Positions 7,510 to 14,503 of a DNA stretch of 22,620 nt are shown one piece after another. The notes beneath the pieces were generated by a model that did not search any database, was not told where the DNA came from, and was given only the letters and a program-made list of their open reading frames with translations. Positions within the stretch are counted from its first letter, which is position 1; each line of letters begins with the position of its first letter. Origin of the DNA: Oxalobacteraceae bacterium UBA6704. GTDB taxonomy: Bacteria; Pseudomonadota; Gammaproteobacteria; Burkholderiales; Burkholderiaceae_D. The translations under genes were made by a program, and so were the position numbers. Where the stretch lies: the NCBI GenBank assembly GCA_002454505.1, contig DKJA01000158.1:7028-29647 (forward strand). Reading direction: 5' to 3'.

Positions 7510-7541
7510 ACCGGCGGGGGGAATGAACCCTACCCGCCGGT
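7510..7541 (-). terminator. Rho-independent terminator after fba
   Basis: On the minus strand, ACCGGCGGG and CCCGCCGGT form a 9-bp stem (7533-7541 with 7510-7518), followed by TTTGTTTATTTTG. A second small hairpin GGCAGC-AA-GCTGCC sits at 7551-7564, between the fba stop and this terminator. Confidence 0.85.
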
Positions 7542-7580
7542 CGAGAGGGGGGCAGCAAGCTGCCCGATAAAGACGTGATT

Positions 7581-8645
7581 TTACTTCACAATCTGGGCCA
7601 GATCACCGGCCTTGTAACGTTCCGCCATTTTATCCAGCGGAATCGGCTTGATCTGCGCGGCGCGGCCTTCGCAGCCGAACGCCAGGAAACGGGCCTTGAC
7701 GACTTCTTCGGCGGCGGCGCGGGCCGGCTTCAGGAAATCGCGCGGATCGAACTTGGACGGGTTCTGGAACATGTACTTGCGCACCGCGGCCGTCATCGCC
7801 AGACGGATGTCGGTATCGATGTTAATCTTGCGGACGCCATGGCGGATGCCTTCCTGGATCTCTTCGACCGGCACGCCATAGGTTTCCTTCATGTCGCCGC
7901 CGAATTCGCGGATGATCGCCAGCAGCTCCTGCGGCACCGACGACGAACCGTGCATCACCAGGTGCGTGTTCGGAATGCGCGCGTGGATTTCCTTGATGCG
8001 GTCGATCGCCAGGATGTCGCCGGTCGGCTTGCGTGTGAATTTATAAGCGCCGTGCGACGTGCCGATGGCGATGGCCAGCGCATCGCACTGGGTGCGCTCG
8101 ACGAAGTCGGCAGCCTGCGCCACGTCCGTCAGCAGCTGTTCGCGGGTCATCGTGCCGTCGGCGCCGTGGCCGTCTTCCTTGTCGCCCTTCATCGTTTCCA
8201 GCGAACCCAGCACGCCCAGCTCCGCTTCCACGGTGACGCCGATCGCGTGCGAGAACTTGACGACTTCACGGGAGACTTCCACGTTGTAGTCGTACGAAGC
8301 GACGGACTTGCCGTCCGCTTCCAGCGAACCGTCCATCATCACGGACGAGAAGCCGGAACGGATCGCGGCCATGCAGACGGCCGGCGACTGGCCGTGATCC
8401 TGGTGCATCACCACGGGGATGTGCGGGTACGCTTCGATGGCCGCGTCGATCAGGTGGCGCAGGAACGCTTCGCCGGCATACTTGCGGGCGCCGGCGGAGG
8501 CCTGCATGATCACCGGGCTGTTGACGGCGTCGGCGGCAGCCATGATGGCCTGCACCTGTTCCAGGTTGTTGACGTTAAATGCCGGCAAGCCATAGCCGTG
8601 TTCGGCGGCATGGTCCAGCAGCTGACGCATGGATACGAGGGACAT
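7581..8645 (-). CDS. fba: Class II fructose-1,6-bisphosphate aldolase
   Basis: 354 residues, the length of the CbbA-like class IIB subtype. It is a zinc enzyme that cleaves fructose-1,6-bisphosphate to DHAP and glyceraldehyde-3-phosphate, or runs in reverse in gluconeogenesis. Key residues are VVMHQDHG at 78-85 (Asp83 catalytic region and zinc-binding His84), SVMMDGSLEADGKS, the metal-region VEAELGVLG, GTSHGAYKF and VMHGSSSVP. A GGAG lies 7 nt before the ATG. The gene follows pyk on the same strand, separated by a 211-bp gap with a large inverted repeat, and is followed by a terminator. Whether it has its own promoter or depends on readthrough cannot be told. Confidence 0.96.
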   Translation of the reverse strand: MSLVSMRQLLDHAAEHGYGLPAFNVNNLEQVQAIMAAADAVNSPVIMQASAGARKYAGEAFLRHLIDAAIEAYPHIPVVMHQDHGQSPAVCMAAIRSGFSSVMMDGSLEADGKSVASYDYNVEVSREVVKFSHAIGVTVEAELGVLGSLETMKGDKEDGHGADGTMTREQLLTDVAQAADFVERTQCDALAIAIGTSHGAYKFTRKPTGDILAIDRIKEIHARIPNTHLVMHGSSSVPQELLAIIREFGGDMKETYGVPVEEIQEGIRHGVRKINIDTDIRLAMTAAVRKYMFQNPSKFDPRDFLKPARAAAEEVVKARFLAFGCEGRAAQIKPIPLDKMAERYKAGDLAQIVK

Positions 8646-8733
8646 GGTAGTACTCCAATCAAATAAAAACCTGTGTGGCGGCGCGGGGCGCCTGCCTGAA
8701 TTCTGCGACTGCCCGCGGCTGGGCTGTACCCGC

Positions 8734-8847
8734 GGCTGGGGACTGTCCCCGCAGGGGCCTGTCCCCGGGGTTGATCTTTACCGGATCATTGGAAATCAAA
8801 AGCAACCCCGGGGACAGGCCCCAAAAAACCGGGGACAGTCCCCAGCC
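8734..8847. repeat. Large nested inverted repeat between pyk and fba
   Basis: Two perfect arm pairs are nested. GGCTGGGGACTGTCCCC (8734-8750) pairs with 8831-8847 over 17 bp, and the 20-bp GGGGCCTGTCCCCGGGGTTG (8754-8773) pairs with 8803-8822. Each arm itself carries short palindromes such as GGGGACTGTCCCC. On the minus strand the 13-bp palindrome nearest the pyk stop is followed by GGTTTTTT, so this copy may terminate pyk. A 12-bp direct repeat CCCGCGGCTGGG at 8712-8723 and 8729-8740 borders it. It looks like a REPIN of GGGGACAG type. Confidence 0.88.
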
Positions 8848-8856
8848 AACTATTCC

Positions 8857-10305
8857 TTAACTGAACTCGCCCACCTTCACGATCTTCAGCGCATTCGTGC
8901 CACCCACCTGCCCCATCGGCTCGCCCCACGTGACGACGATCATGTCGCCCTTCTTGGCGATGCCGTTTTCGACCAGCAGGTCTTCGGCCTGCTTCAGCAC
9001 CTCGGCGCTGGAGCCCTGCTGCAGCAGGTAGTGGGCCCGCACATTGCGGTACAGCGTGACTTTACGCTGCGTGGTCACGGAAGGCGTCAGCGCGAAGATC
9101 GGCGTATCGATATTGTGACGGCTCATCCACAGCGGCGTGGAGCCCGATTCGGTCAGCGCCACGATGGCTTTCACGCGCAGGTGGTGGGCGGTGAACAGCG
9201 CGCCGTAAGCGATCGACTGGTCGATACGGGTGAAGCGCACGTTGAGGAAATCGGCATCGAGCTTGTTGTATTCGGACTGCTCGGCTTCGACGCAGACGGC
9301 GGCCATCATCTCGACGGTCTCCACCGGGTAGCGGCCGGAAGCCGTTTCGGCGGACGTCATCACGGCATCCGTGCCGTCCAGCACCGCGTTGGCGACGTCG
9401 GACACTTCGGCGCGCGTCGGCACGGCGTTGAAGATCATCGACTCCATCATCTGCGTGGCGGTGATGGCGAACTTGTTCGATTCGCGCGCCATGCGGATCA
9501 TGCGCTTCTGCAGCGCCGGCACGGCGGCATTGCCCACTTCCACGGCCAGGTCGCCGCGGGCCACCATGATGCCGTCCGACGCATTGAGGATTTCCTGCAG
9601 CGCGGGAATCGCTTCGGCGCGCTCGATCTTGGCGATCATCTGCGGCTTGTGGCCGTAAGGCTCGCCGGCGATATTGGCCAGCTGGCGGGCCATTTCCATG
9701 TCGGTGGCGCTTTTCGGGAACGAGATCGCCAGGTAGTCGGCCTGGAAACTCATTGCCGTCTTGATGTCTTCCATGTCCTTGGCCGTCAGCGCCGGCGCCG
9801 TCAGGCCGCCGCCCTGGCGGTTGATGCCCTTGTTGTTCGACAGCTCGCCGCCGATTTTCACCGTGGTGTAGATCTCGTGGCCGGCGATACGGTCGACGGA
9901 CAGCACGATCAGGCCGTCGTTCAGCAGCAGCAGGTCGCCGCCGCGCAGGTCGTTCGGCAGGTTTTTATAGTCCAGACCGACGCGCTCCTGGTTGCCCAGC
10001 TCGCCGTTCTCGCCCCACTTCGCATCGAGGATGAACTTGTCGCCCTTGGCCAGCTCGACCTTGCCGCCGTCGAACTTGCCGACGCGGATCTTCGGACCCT
10101 GCATGTCGGCCATGATCGCCACTTCCCGCCCGCACTCCGCCGCCGCCTGTCGCACGAGATTGGCGCGATCGATGTGATCCTGCGCCTTGCCATGCGAGAA
10201 GTTCAGCCGCACCACGTCCACGCCGGCCCGGATCATGCGGATCAGGACGTTCAGGTCGGTGGAGGCGGGGCCGATGGTTGCGACGATTTTGGTGCCACGG
10301 GACAT
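8857..10305 (-). CDS. pyk: Pyruvate kinase
   Basis: 482 residues. It transfers phosphate from phosphoenolpyruvate to ADP, the last step of glycolysis. Motifs in order are RGTKIVATIGPAS at the N-terminus, VRLNFSHG, MADMQGPKIRVG, the active-site MVARGDLAVEVG, and ITATQMMESMI. The C-terminal domain closes with DMIVVTWGEPMG. I place the start at the ATG at 10305, which has AAGGA about 7 nt upstream. A TTG 15 nt further upstream adds five non-conserved residues. Pgk precedes it with a terminator hairpin in the 65-bp gap, and a large inverted repeat begins 9 bp past the stop. Confidence 0.96.
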   Translation of the reverse strand: MSRGTKIVATIGPASTDLNVLIRMIRAGVDVVRLNFSHGKAQDHIDRANLVRQAAAECGREVAIMADMQGPKIRVGKFDGGKVELAKGDKFILDAKWGENGELGNQERVGLDYKNLPNDLRGGDLLLLNDGLIVLSVDRIAGHEIYTTVKIGGELSNNKGINRQGGGLTAPALTAKDMEDIKTAMSFQADYLAISFPKSATDMEMARQLANIAGEPYGHKPQMIAKIERAEAIPALQEILNASDGIMVARGDLAVEVGNAAVPALQKRMIRMARESNKFAITATQMMESMIFNAVPTRAEVSDVANAVLDGTDAVMTSAETASGRYPVETVEMMAAVCVEAEQSEYNKLDADFLNVRFTRIDQSIAYGALFTAHHLRVKAIVALTESGSTPLWMSRHNIDTPIFALTPSVTTQRKVTLYRNVRAHYLLQQGSSAEVLKQAEDLLVENGIAKKGDMIVVTWGEPMGQVGGTNALKIVKVGEFS

Positions 10306-10337
10306 GAGAATTCCTTGCAAAAGTCGTTCAAAGAGAA

Positions 10338-10363
10338 AAGCGCAGCGACGGTGCGCTGCGCTT
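10338..10363 (-). terminator. Terminator between pgk and pyk
   Basis: AAGCGCAGC (10338-10346) and GCTGCGCTT (10355-10363) form a 9-bp stem. On the minus strand it is followed by a T-rich tract (TTTTCTCTTTG). It lies 7 bp past the pgk stop, so pgk and pyk are at least partly uncoupled. Confidence 0.8.
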
Positions 10364-10370
10364 GTTCGTT

Positions 10371-11579
10371 TTATCCTTGTTGGCCAGAACGCTGGCCCAG
10401 GATGTCCACTGCCGGCAGGGTCTTGCCTTCCAGGAATTCGAGGAAGGCGCCGCCGCCGGTGGAGATATAACCGATTTTATCGGTAATGGCGTATTTTGCA
10501 ATCGCCGCCAGCGTATCGCCGCCGCCGGCGATCGAGAACGCCTTCGAGTCGGCGATGGCCAGCGCCAGCGTCTTCGTGCCGTTGCCGAACTGGTCGAACT
10601 CGAACACGCCGACCGGGCCGTTCCACACGATGGTGCCGGCCTTGGCGATCTGTTCGGCCAGCAGTTGCGCGGTTTTCGGGCCGATATCGAGGATCATGTC
10701 GTCATCCGCCACGTCCGCGACATCCTTGACGGTGGCCGCGGCCGTCGGCGAGAACTCTTTCGCGCAAACGACATCGACGGGGATCGGCACCTGCGCGCCA
10801 CGTTTTGCCATCAGTTCGATGATGGCCTTGGCTTCTTCGACGAGGTCCGGCTCGGCCAGCGACTTGCCGATCTTCAGGCCGGCGGCCAACATGAAGGTGT
10901 TGGCGATGCCGCCGCCGACGATCAGGTTGTCCACTTTATCGGCCAGCGATTTCAGGATCGACAGCTTGGACGACACCTTGGAACCGGCGACGATGGCCAG
11001 CAGCGGCCGGGCCGGCGCGCCCAGCGCCTTGCCCAGCGCGTCCAGCTCGGCGGCCAGCAGCGGGCCGGCCGCGGCCACCGGCGCGAACTTGGCGATGCCG
11101 TGCGTGGACGCCTCGGCGCGGTGGGCCGTGCCGAACGCGTCGTTGATGTAGACGTCGCACAGCTTGGCCATCTTCTGCGCCAGCTCGTCGGCATTCTTTT
11201 TCTCGCCTTTGTTGACGCGCACATTTTCCAGCAGCACCACCTGGCCGTCCTGCAGGTTCTCCAGGCCGGCGCCATCCACCCAGTTCTGTTTCAGCTCGAC
11301 AGGCTGGCCCAGCAGCTCGGCGAGACGTGCGGCGACGGGCGCCAGCGTGTCTTCCGGCTTGAACTCGCCTTCCGTCGGACGGCCCAGGTGCGACGTGACC
11401 ATCACCTTCGCGCCGGCCTTCACGGCCGCCTGGATGGCGGGCACGGAAGCGCGGATGCGCGTATCTTCGGTGATATTGCCGGCATCGTCCTGCGGCACGT
11501 TGAGGTCGGCGCGGATGAAGACCCGCTTGCCTTGCAGCGCGTTCTGCGCGATCAGATCCTGGAGACGAGTGAAGTGCAT
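10371..11579 (-). CDS. pgk: Phosphoglycerate kinase
   Basis: 402 residues. It makes ATP and 3-phosphoglycerate from 1,3-bisphosphoglycerate, reversibly. Motifs are KRVFIRADLNVP (18-29), TSHLGRP, the hinge and nucleotide-site segments GGGIANTFMLA and VWNGPVGVFE, and the C-terminal AGGGDTLAA. I prefer the ATG at 11579, where GGAA is close upstream and the sequence matches family starts. An ATG at 11612 would add 11 residues but lies directly at a TAAAAT promoter-like box with no ribosome binding site. The azlD gene ends about 70 bp upstream on the same strand. Confidence 0.96.
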   Translation of the reverse strand: MHFTRLQDLIAQNALQGKRVFIRADLNVPQDDAGNITEDTRIRASVPAIQAAVKAGAKVMVTSHLGRPTEGEFKPEDTLAPVAARLAELLGQPVELKQNWVDGAGLENLQDGQVVLLENVRVNKGEKKNADELAQKMAKLCDVYINDAFGTAHRAEASTHGIAKFAPVAAAGPLLAAELDALGKALGAPARPLLAIVAGSKVSSKLSILKSLADKVDNLIVGGGIANTFMLAAGLKIGKSLAEPDLVEEAKAIIELMAKRGAQVPIPVDVVCAKEFSPTAAATVKDVADVADDDMILDIGPKTAQLLAEQIAKAGTIVWNGPVGVFEFDQFGNGTKTLALAIADSKAFSIAGGGDTLAAIAKYAITDKIGYISTGGGAFLEFLEGKTLPAVDILGQRSGQQG

Positions 11580-11613
11580 GGCTTCCAAAGGGACAAGTGG
11601 TAGAAAGGTCATT

Positions 11614-11642
11614 ATTTTACCGCATGCCCGCCGGCCCCAACG
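11614..11642 (-). promoter_or_regulatory. Candidate pgk promoter
   Basis: On the minus strand a TAAAAT box (11614-11619) lies in the short azlD-pgk gap, with TTGGGG 15 nt, or GTTGGG 16 nt, upstream. A transcript starting near 11607 would give a leader of about 28 nt to the 11579 ATG. The -35 fit is poor, so this is tentative. Confidence 0.35.
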
Positions 11643-11648
11643 TCCCCG

Positions 11649-11978
11649 TTAAAACGGATGCAACAACCTCAGCGCGGTGAAGAACAGCATGCCGAACACG
11701 ATCGTCTCGAGCATGCGGCGGCGCCACGCGAACCACGCCACGGACACGGCGCCGGCCAGCAGTTTCAGGTTGGACGGCTCGAAATGGATGGTGCCCTGGT
11801 CCAGCAGCAGGTCCGGCCCGACGATGGCGGCCAGCGCGCACGAGGGTGCATAACGGAGCATTTCATGCACGCGCGGCGGAATGGTCACCTTGTGGCCGAT
11901 CATCCAGAAACCGCTGCGGGTGATCGCCGTGGACACGGCCAGCGCGCCGATGACGATCCAGATTTCCAGGTCGCTCAT
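11649..11978 (-). CDS. azlD: AzlD-family branched-chain amino acid exporter subunit
   Basis: 109 residues with about four hydrophobic segments: IWIVIGALAVSTAI, APSCALAAIVGPDLLL, LKLLAGAVSVAWFAW and a final ETIVFGMLFFTALRLL. The size, the motif IGHKVTIPPRVHEMLRYAPSC and the position directly after azlC identify it. AzlC and AzlD together form an inner-membrane exporter of branched-chain amino acids. The ATG overlaps the azlC stop as ATGA, indicating coupled translation and likely matched stoichiometry. No terminator with a T run follows before pgk. Confidence 0.9.
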   Translation of the reverse strand: MSDLEIWIVIGALAVSTAITRSGFWMIGHKVTIPPRVHEMLRYAPSCALAAIVGPDLLLDQGTIHFEPSNLKLLAGAVSVAWFAWRRRMLETIVFGMLFFTALRLLHPF

Positions 11979-12700
11979 TTGGCCGCCTTGCGTTTTGCCG
12001 TGGTCTCGTCCACCACCATCGCCGTCACCATGCCCACCAGCACGGCCGCCAGCAGGCCCAGCTTGTAAGGCATATTGGCCGCCACCACGGACACGCCGCC
12101 GGCCACCAGCACGCCGCACAGCGCGGGCCGGCTGGCCACCATGGGCACCAGCACGCAGATGATGGCCAGCGTGCCGGCAAAGCCCACGCCCCATTCGGTG
12201 GGAATCGCATTGCCGAGGAAAATGCCGGCAATCGAACCGACCTGCCACGATGCCCAGTTCGGGTACAGCAGGCCTTTCAGGTACGACAGCTTGCCCGGTG
12301 CCGGGGCCGTGTCCGGAAAGCGCTGCAGGAACAGCGCCACGGACAGGTCGCCGGACACATAGCCGAGGCCCAGCTTCTTGTACCAGGGCAGCGTGGAGAA
12401 ATGCGGCGCGAGCAGCGCGGAGAAGATGACGAAGCGCAGATTGACGACCAGGCCGGTGGTGAAAATGACCCAGATCGGCGCATGCACGGCGATCAGCGGC
12501 AGCGATGCGAGCTGCGCGGAACCGGCGAACACCAGCAGGGTCATACCCAATGCCTGCGGCAGCGTCAGGCCGGACTTGATCATGGCAACGCCGACGACGA
12601 GGCCCCAGGCGCCGATGCCGAACAGCGTGGGCAGGCCGGTCTGCACGCCGGCGCGCCAGGCGGCGGCATCGTGGGAAACGAGGTCGTGCGGGTCGTTCAT
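11975..12700 (-). CDS. azlC: AzlC-family branched-chain amino acid exporter, large subunit
   Basis: 241 residues with several membrane helices. AzlC features are a first-helix region FGIGAWGLVVGVAMIKSGL, the conserved VFAGSAQLASLPLI, NLRFVIFSALLAPH and GDLSVALF. It exports branched-chain amino acids together with AzlD, which overlaps its stop. I place the start at the ATG at 12700. An in-frame GTG at 12721 would add seven residues. No Shine-Dalgarno precedes the ATG, and a 7-bp inverted repeat lies immediately upstream. The gene is divergent from the CHCC zinc-finger gene, with 135 bp between. Confidence 0.92.
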   Translation of the reverse strand: MNDPHDLVSHDAAAWRAGVQTGLPTLFGIGAWGLVVGVAMIKSGLTLPQALGMTLLVFAGSAQLASLPLIAVHAPIWVIFTTGLVVNLRFVIFSALLAPHFSTLPWYKKLGLGYVSGDLSVALFLQRFPDTAPAPGKLSYLKGLLYPNWASWQVGSIAGIFLGNAIPTEWGVGFAGTLAIICVLVPMVASRPALCGVLVAGGVSVVAANMPYKLGLLAAVLVGMVTAMVVDETTAKRKAAK

Positions 12701-12702
12701 CT

Positions 12703-12724
12703 TGTGTGGTGTGATTGCCACACA
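12703..12724 (-). promoter_or_regulatory. Inverted repeat at the azlC start
   Basis: TGTGTGG (12703-12709) and CCACACA (12718-12724) are complementary. A second fit is GTGTG-ATTGC-CACAC, 15 bp. It ends 2 bp before the azlC ATG, so it could be an operator or an RNA hairpin that controls translation. A TACAAT box at 12763-12768 on the minus strand is a possible -10 element. No good -35 is seen. Confidence 0.4.
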
Positions 12725-12777
12725 TTGAATATTCGCTGGCGGCCGTGACTTTTAAACCGCGCCATTGTACTGGCGAT

Positions 12778-12806
12778 TTTTGCAGCGTGCCCGAATCCGT
12801 TAGAAT
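12778..12806 (+). promoter_or_regulatory. Candidate promoter of the zinc-finger cluster
   Basis: TAGAAT at 12801-12806 resembles a -10 box, with TTTTGC at 12778-12783 at 17-nt spacing. The start codon follows about 30 nt downstream. The -35 is weak. Confidence 0.42.
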
Positions 12807-12835
12807 CGTGCTTTTTGATCGCGGAGCACCAGAAG

Positions 12836-13027
12836 ATGAGCCAAGCCACCACGCCAGTCGAACTCGAAGCCAAGGACCTGCCGGCCTACTGCCCCAACCC
12901 GGCGATGCCGCTGTGGTCCTCGCACCCGCGCGTGTTCCTGGATTTCGCCAGGAACGGCGAAGCGAAGTGCCCGTACTGCGGCACCACGTATCGCCTGAAG
13001 CCTGGCACGGTCGTCGGCCACCACTGA
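12836..13027 (+). CDS. Small CHCC-type zinc-finger protein
   Basis: 63 residues. Cys19, His30, Cys45 and Cys48 are arranged as in the zf-CHCC family, which also includes the mitochondrial complex I subunit NDUFS6: YCPNP...SSHPRVFLDF...AKCPYCGTTYRLK. The bacterial members are short, probably cytoplasmic zinc-binding proteins whose role is not established. I start at the ATG at 12836, with AGAAG next to it and GGAG about 11 nt upstream. An upstream TTG would add seven unlikely residues. It is the first gene of a four-gene plus-strand cluster, 25 bp before the next gene. Confidence 0.88.
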   Translation: MSQATTPVELEAKDLPAYCPNPAMPLWSSHPRVFLDFARNGEAKCPYCGTTYRLKPGTVVGHH

Positions 13028-13052
13028 TGCTGTCACCGGCCCGGAGCGCACC

Positions 13053-13472
13053 ATGAAGAAAAAGCAGTTGAACGGCACGCCGACGGAAGTGGAAGCGGCC
13101 TTCTACGATGCGCTGAACCGGGCCGACATCGACGCGCTGATGGCGCTGTGGGCGGACGACGAGGAAATCGTCTGCATCCACCCGAACGGCACGCGCCTGA
13201 TCGGCCACGGCGCGATCCGCGAATCGTGGAACATGATCCTCGAACAGGGCAGCCTGCACATTTTGCCGTCGCAGTTGCACGAGATGCACAACCTGATGAG
13301 CGCGGTGCACACGGTAATCGAAGGCACCACGGCATCGTCCGGCGAACCAGCGCACCTGGTTGCTACCAATGTCTACCTGAAAACGCCGAAAGGCTGGCGC
13401 ATGGTGTCGCACCACGTTTCCGTGGCACCGGGCCCCGTTCCCACCGACAGCCGCCCGCAGGTGTTGCACTAA
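13053..13472 (+). CDS. SnoaL/NTF2-like (DUF4440-type) protein
   Basis: 139 residues forming a likely NTF2 alpha+beta cone: an N-terminal helix (TEVEAAFYDALNRADIDALMALWADDEEIVCIHPNGTRLIGHGAIRE in pattern, positions about 10-60), then strands ending in THVYLKTPKGWRMVSHH-like segments. The order of helix, WADDEE, HPNG and GWRMVSHH fits the SnoaL_3/DUF4440 group. These folds bind small molecules or act as dimeric scaffolds, and the activity cannot be predicted. A GGAG lies 7 nt before the ATG. It is the second gene of the cluster. A palindromic repeat begins within its stop codon. Confidence 0.75.
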   Translation: MKKKQLNGTPTEVEAAFYDALNRADIDALMALWADDEEIVCIHPNGTRLIGHGAIRESWNMILEQGSLHILPSQLHEMHNLMSAVHTVIEGTTASSGEPAHLVATNVYLKTPKGWRMVSHHVSVAPGPVPTDSRPQVLH

Positions 13473-13495
13473 AAATAGGGACAGACCCCATTTTT
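13471..13495. repeat. Single GGGACAGACCCC-type palindrome
   Basis: AAAATAGGG and CCCCATTTT flank ACAGA, giving a 9-bp stem with one mismatch. It overlaps the stop codon of the NTF2-like gene and lies 25 bp before the hydrolase start. The flanking A and T runs make it terminator-like in both directions. Confidence 0.75.
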
Positions 13496-13519
13496 CGAGC
13501 AATGTTTCTGGAGCCGACC

Positions 13520-14500
13520 ATGAACTATCCCGCTCCCTTCTGGCTCCCCAACGGCCACTTCCAGACAATCTACCCGGCCAAGTGCATCCCCAAGCCGGCG
13601 GTGAAGTTTCGCCGCGAACGGTGGCCGACGCCGGACGGCGATTTCATCGATGTCGATTTCGTCGATGGCGAGCCGGGCAAGCCGTTCGTCGTCATGTTCC
13701 ACGGGCTCGAGGGATCGTCGGACAGCCACTACTCCCGCGCGCTGGCGAAAGAGCTGAAGGACCTTGGCTGGTCCGGCGCCTTCCCTCACTTCCGCGGCTG
13801 CTCCGGCGAGGCCAACCTGGCGCCCCGCTTCTATCATTCGGGCGATGCCGAGGAAGCGGACTGGGTGCTGCGCAAGCTGCATCCCCGCGCCACCGGCAAG
13901 TTCTACGCGTGCGGCGTTTCGCTGGGCGGCAATGTGCTGCTGCGGTGGCTTGGCGAGTCGCAACACGCGGCGGAGTTCGTCGATGCCGCCGTGGCCGTCT
14001 CCGCGCCGCTGGACCTGGCGCGCGGCGGCGAAGCCCTGTCGCGCGGCTTCAACCGGCTGTACCAGCGCATGTTCCTGCAGACGCTCAAACCCAAATGCGC
14101 CGCCAAGCACCAGCAGTTCCCCGGCCTGTTCGACCTGGCCGCGATGCATGCGGCGAACGACCTCTACTCGTTCGACAATGTGGTGACGGCCCCGCTGCAC
14201 GGCTACCGCGACACGAACGATTACTGGCACCGCGCCAGCGCTCGCCACGTGCTGGCGGACATCACCGTGCCGACCCTCGTGCTGAACGCCCGCAACGACC
14301 CGTTCCTGCCGGGCCAGTACCTGCCGACGATCGCGTCGCCGCATGTGGTGCTCGATTACCCGGACCAGGGCGGCCACGTGGGCTTTGCCACCGGCCGCCT
14401 GCCCGGTACGCTGGCCTGGCTGCCGCGCCGGATGATCCATTTCCTCGAAGGGGGCCGCGCGATCGGCGCGCCGCAAACGGCCGCGCTGTGCCAAGCTTGA
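13520..14500 (+). CDS. YheT-family alpha/beta hydrolase
   Basis: 326 residues. YheT hallmarks are FWLPNGHFQTIYP at the N-terminus, FHGLEGSSDSHYSRALAKEL (about 60-79), FPHFRGCSGE (about 88-97), and the nucleophile elbow GVSLGGN with Ser134. The charge relay is completed by Asp at about 260 in NARNDPFLP and His at about 286 in GGHVGF. Such proteins are predicted esterases or hydrolases of unknown substrate. I start at the ATG at 13520 because GGAG lies 6 nt upstream. An in-frame ATG at 13502 has no ribosome binding site. It follows the NTF2-like gene by 47 bp and precedes the next gene by 3 bp. Confidence 0.92.
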   Translation: MNYPAPFWLPNGHFQTIYPAKCIPKPAVKFRRERWPTPDGDFIDVDFVDGEPGKPFVVMFHGLEGSSDSHYSRALAKELKDLGWSGAFPHFRGCSGEANLAPRFYHSGDAEEADWVLRKLHPRATGKFYACGVSLGGNVLLRWLGESQHAAEFVDAAVAVSAPLDLARGGEALSRGFNRLYQRMFLQTLKPKCAAKHQQFPGLFDLAAMHAANDLYSFDNVVTAPLHGYRDTNDYWHRASARHVLADITVPTLVLNARNDPFLPGQYLPTIASPHVVLDYPDQGGHVGFATGRLPGTLAWLPRRMIHFLEGGRAIGAPQTAALCQA

Positions 14501-14503
14501 ACC

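Noticed and set aside
7472..7581. A purine riboswitch ahead of purC
   Set aside because: No conserved purine-aptamer core can be recognised. The hairpin fits a plain terminator of fba.
11649..13568. A long minus-strand frame through azlD, azlC and the zinc-finger genes
   Set aside because: Only its last 109 codons (azlD) are real. The rest runs out of frame across azlC and antisense to the plus-strand cluster.
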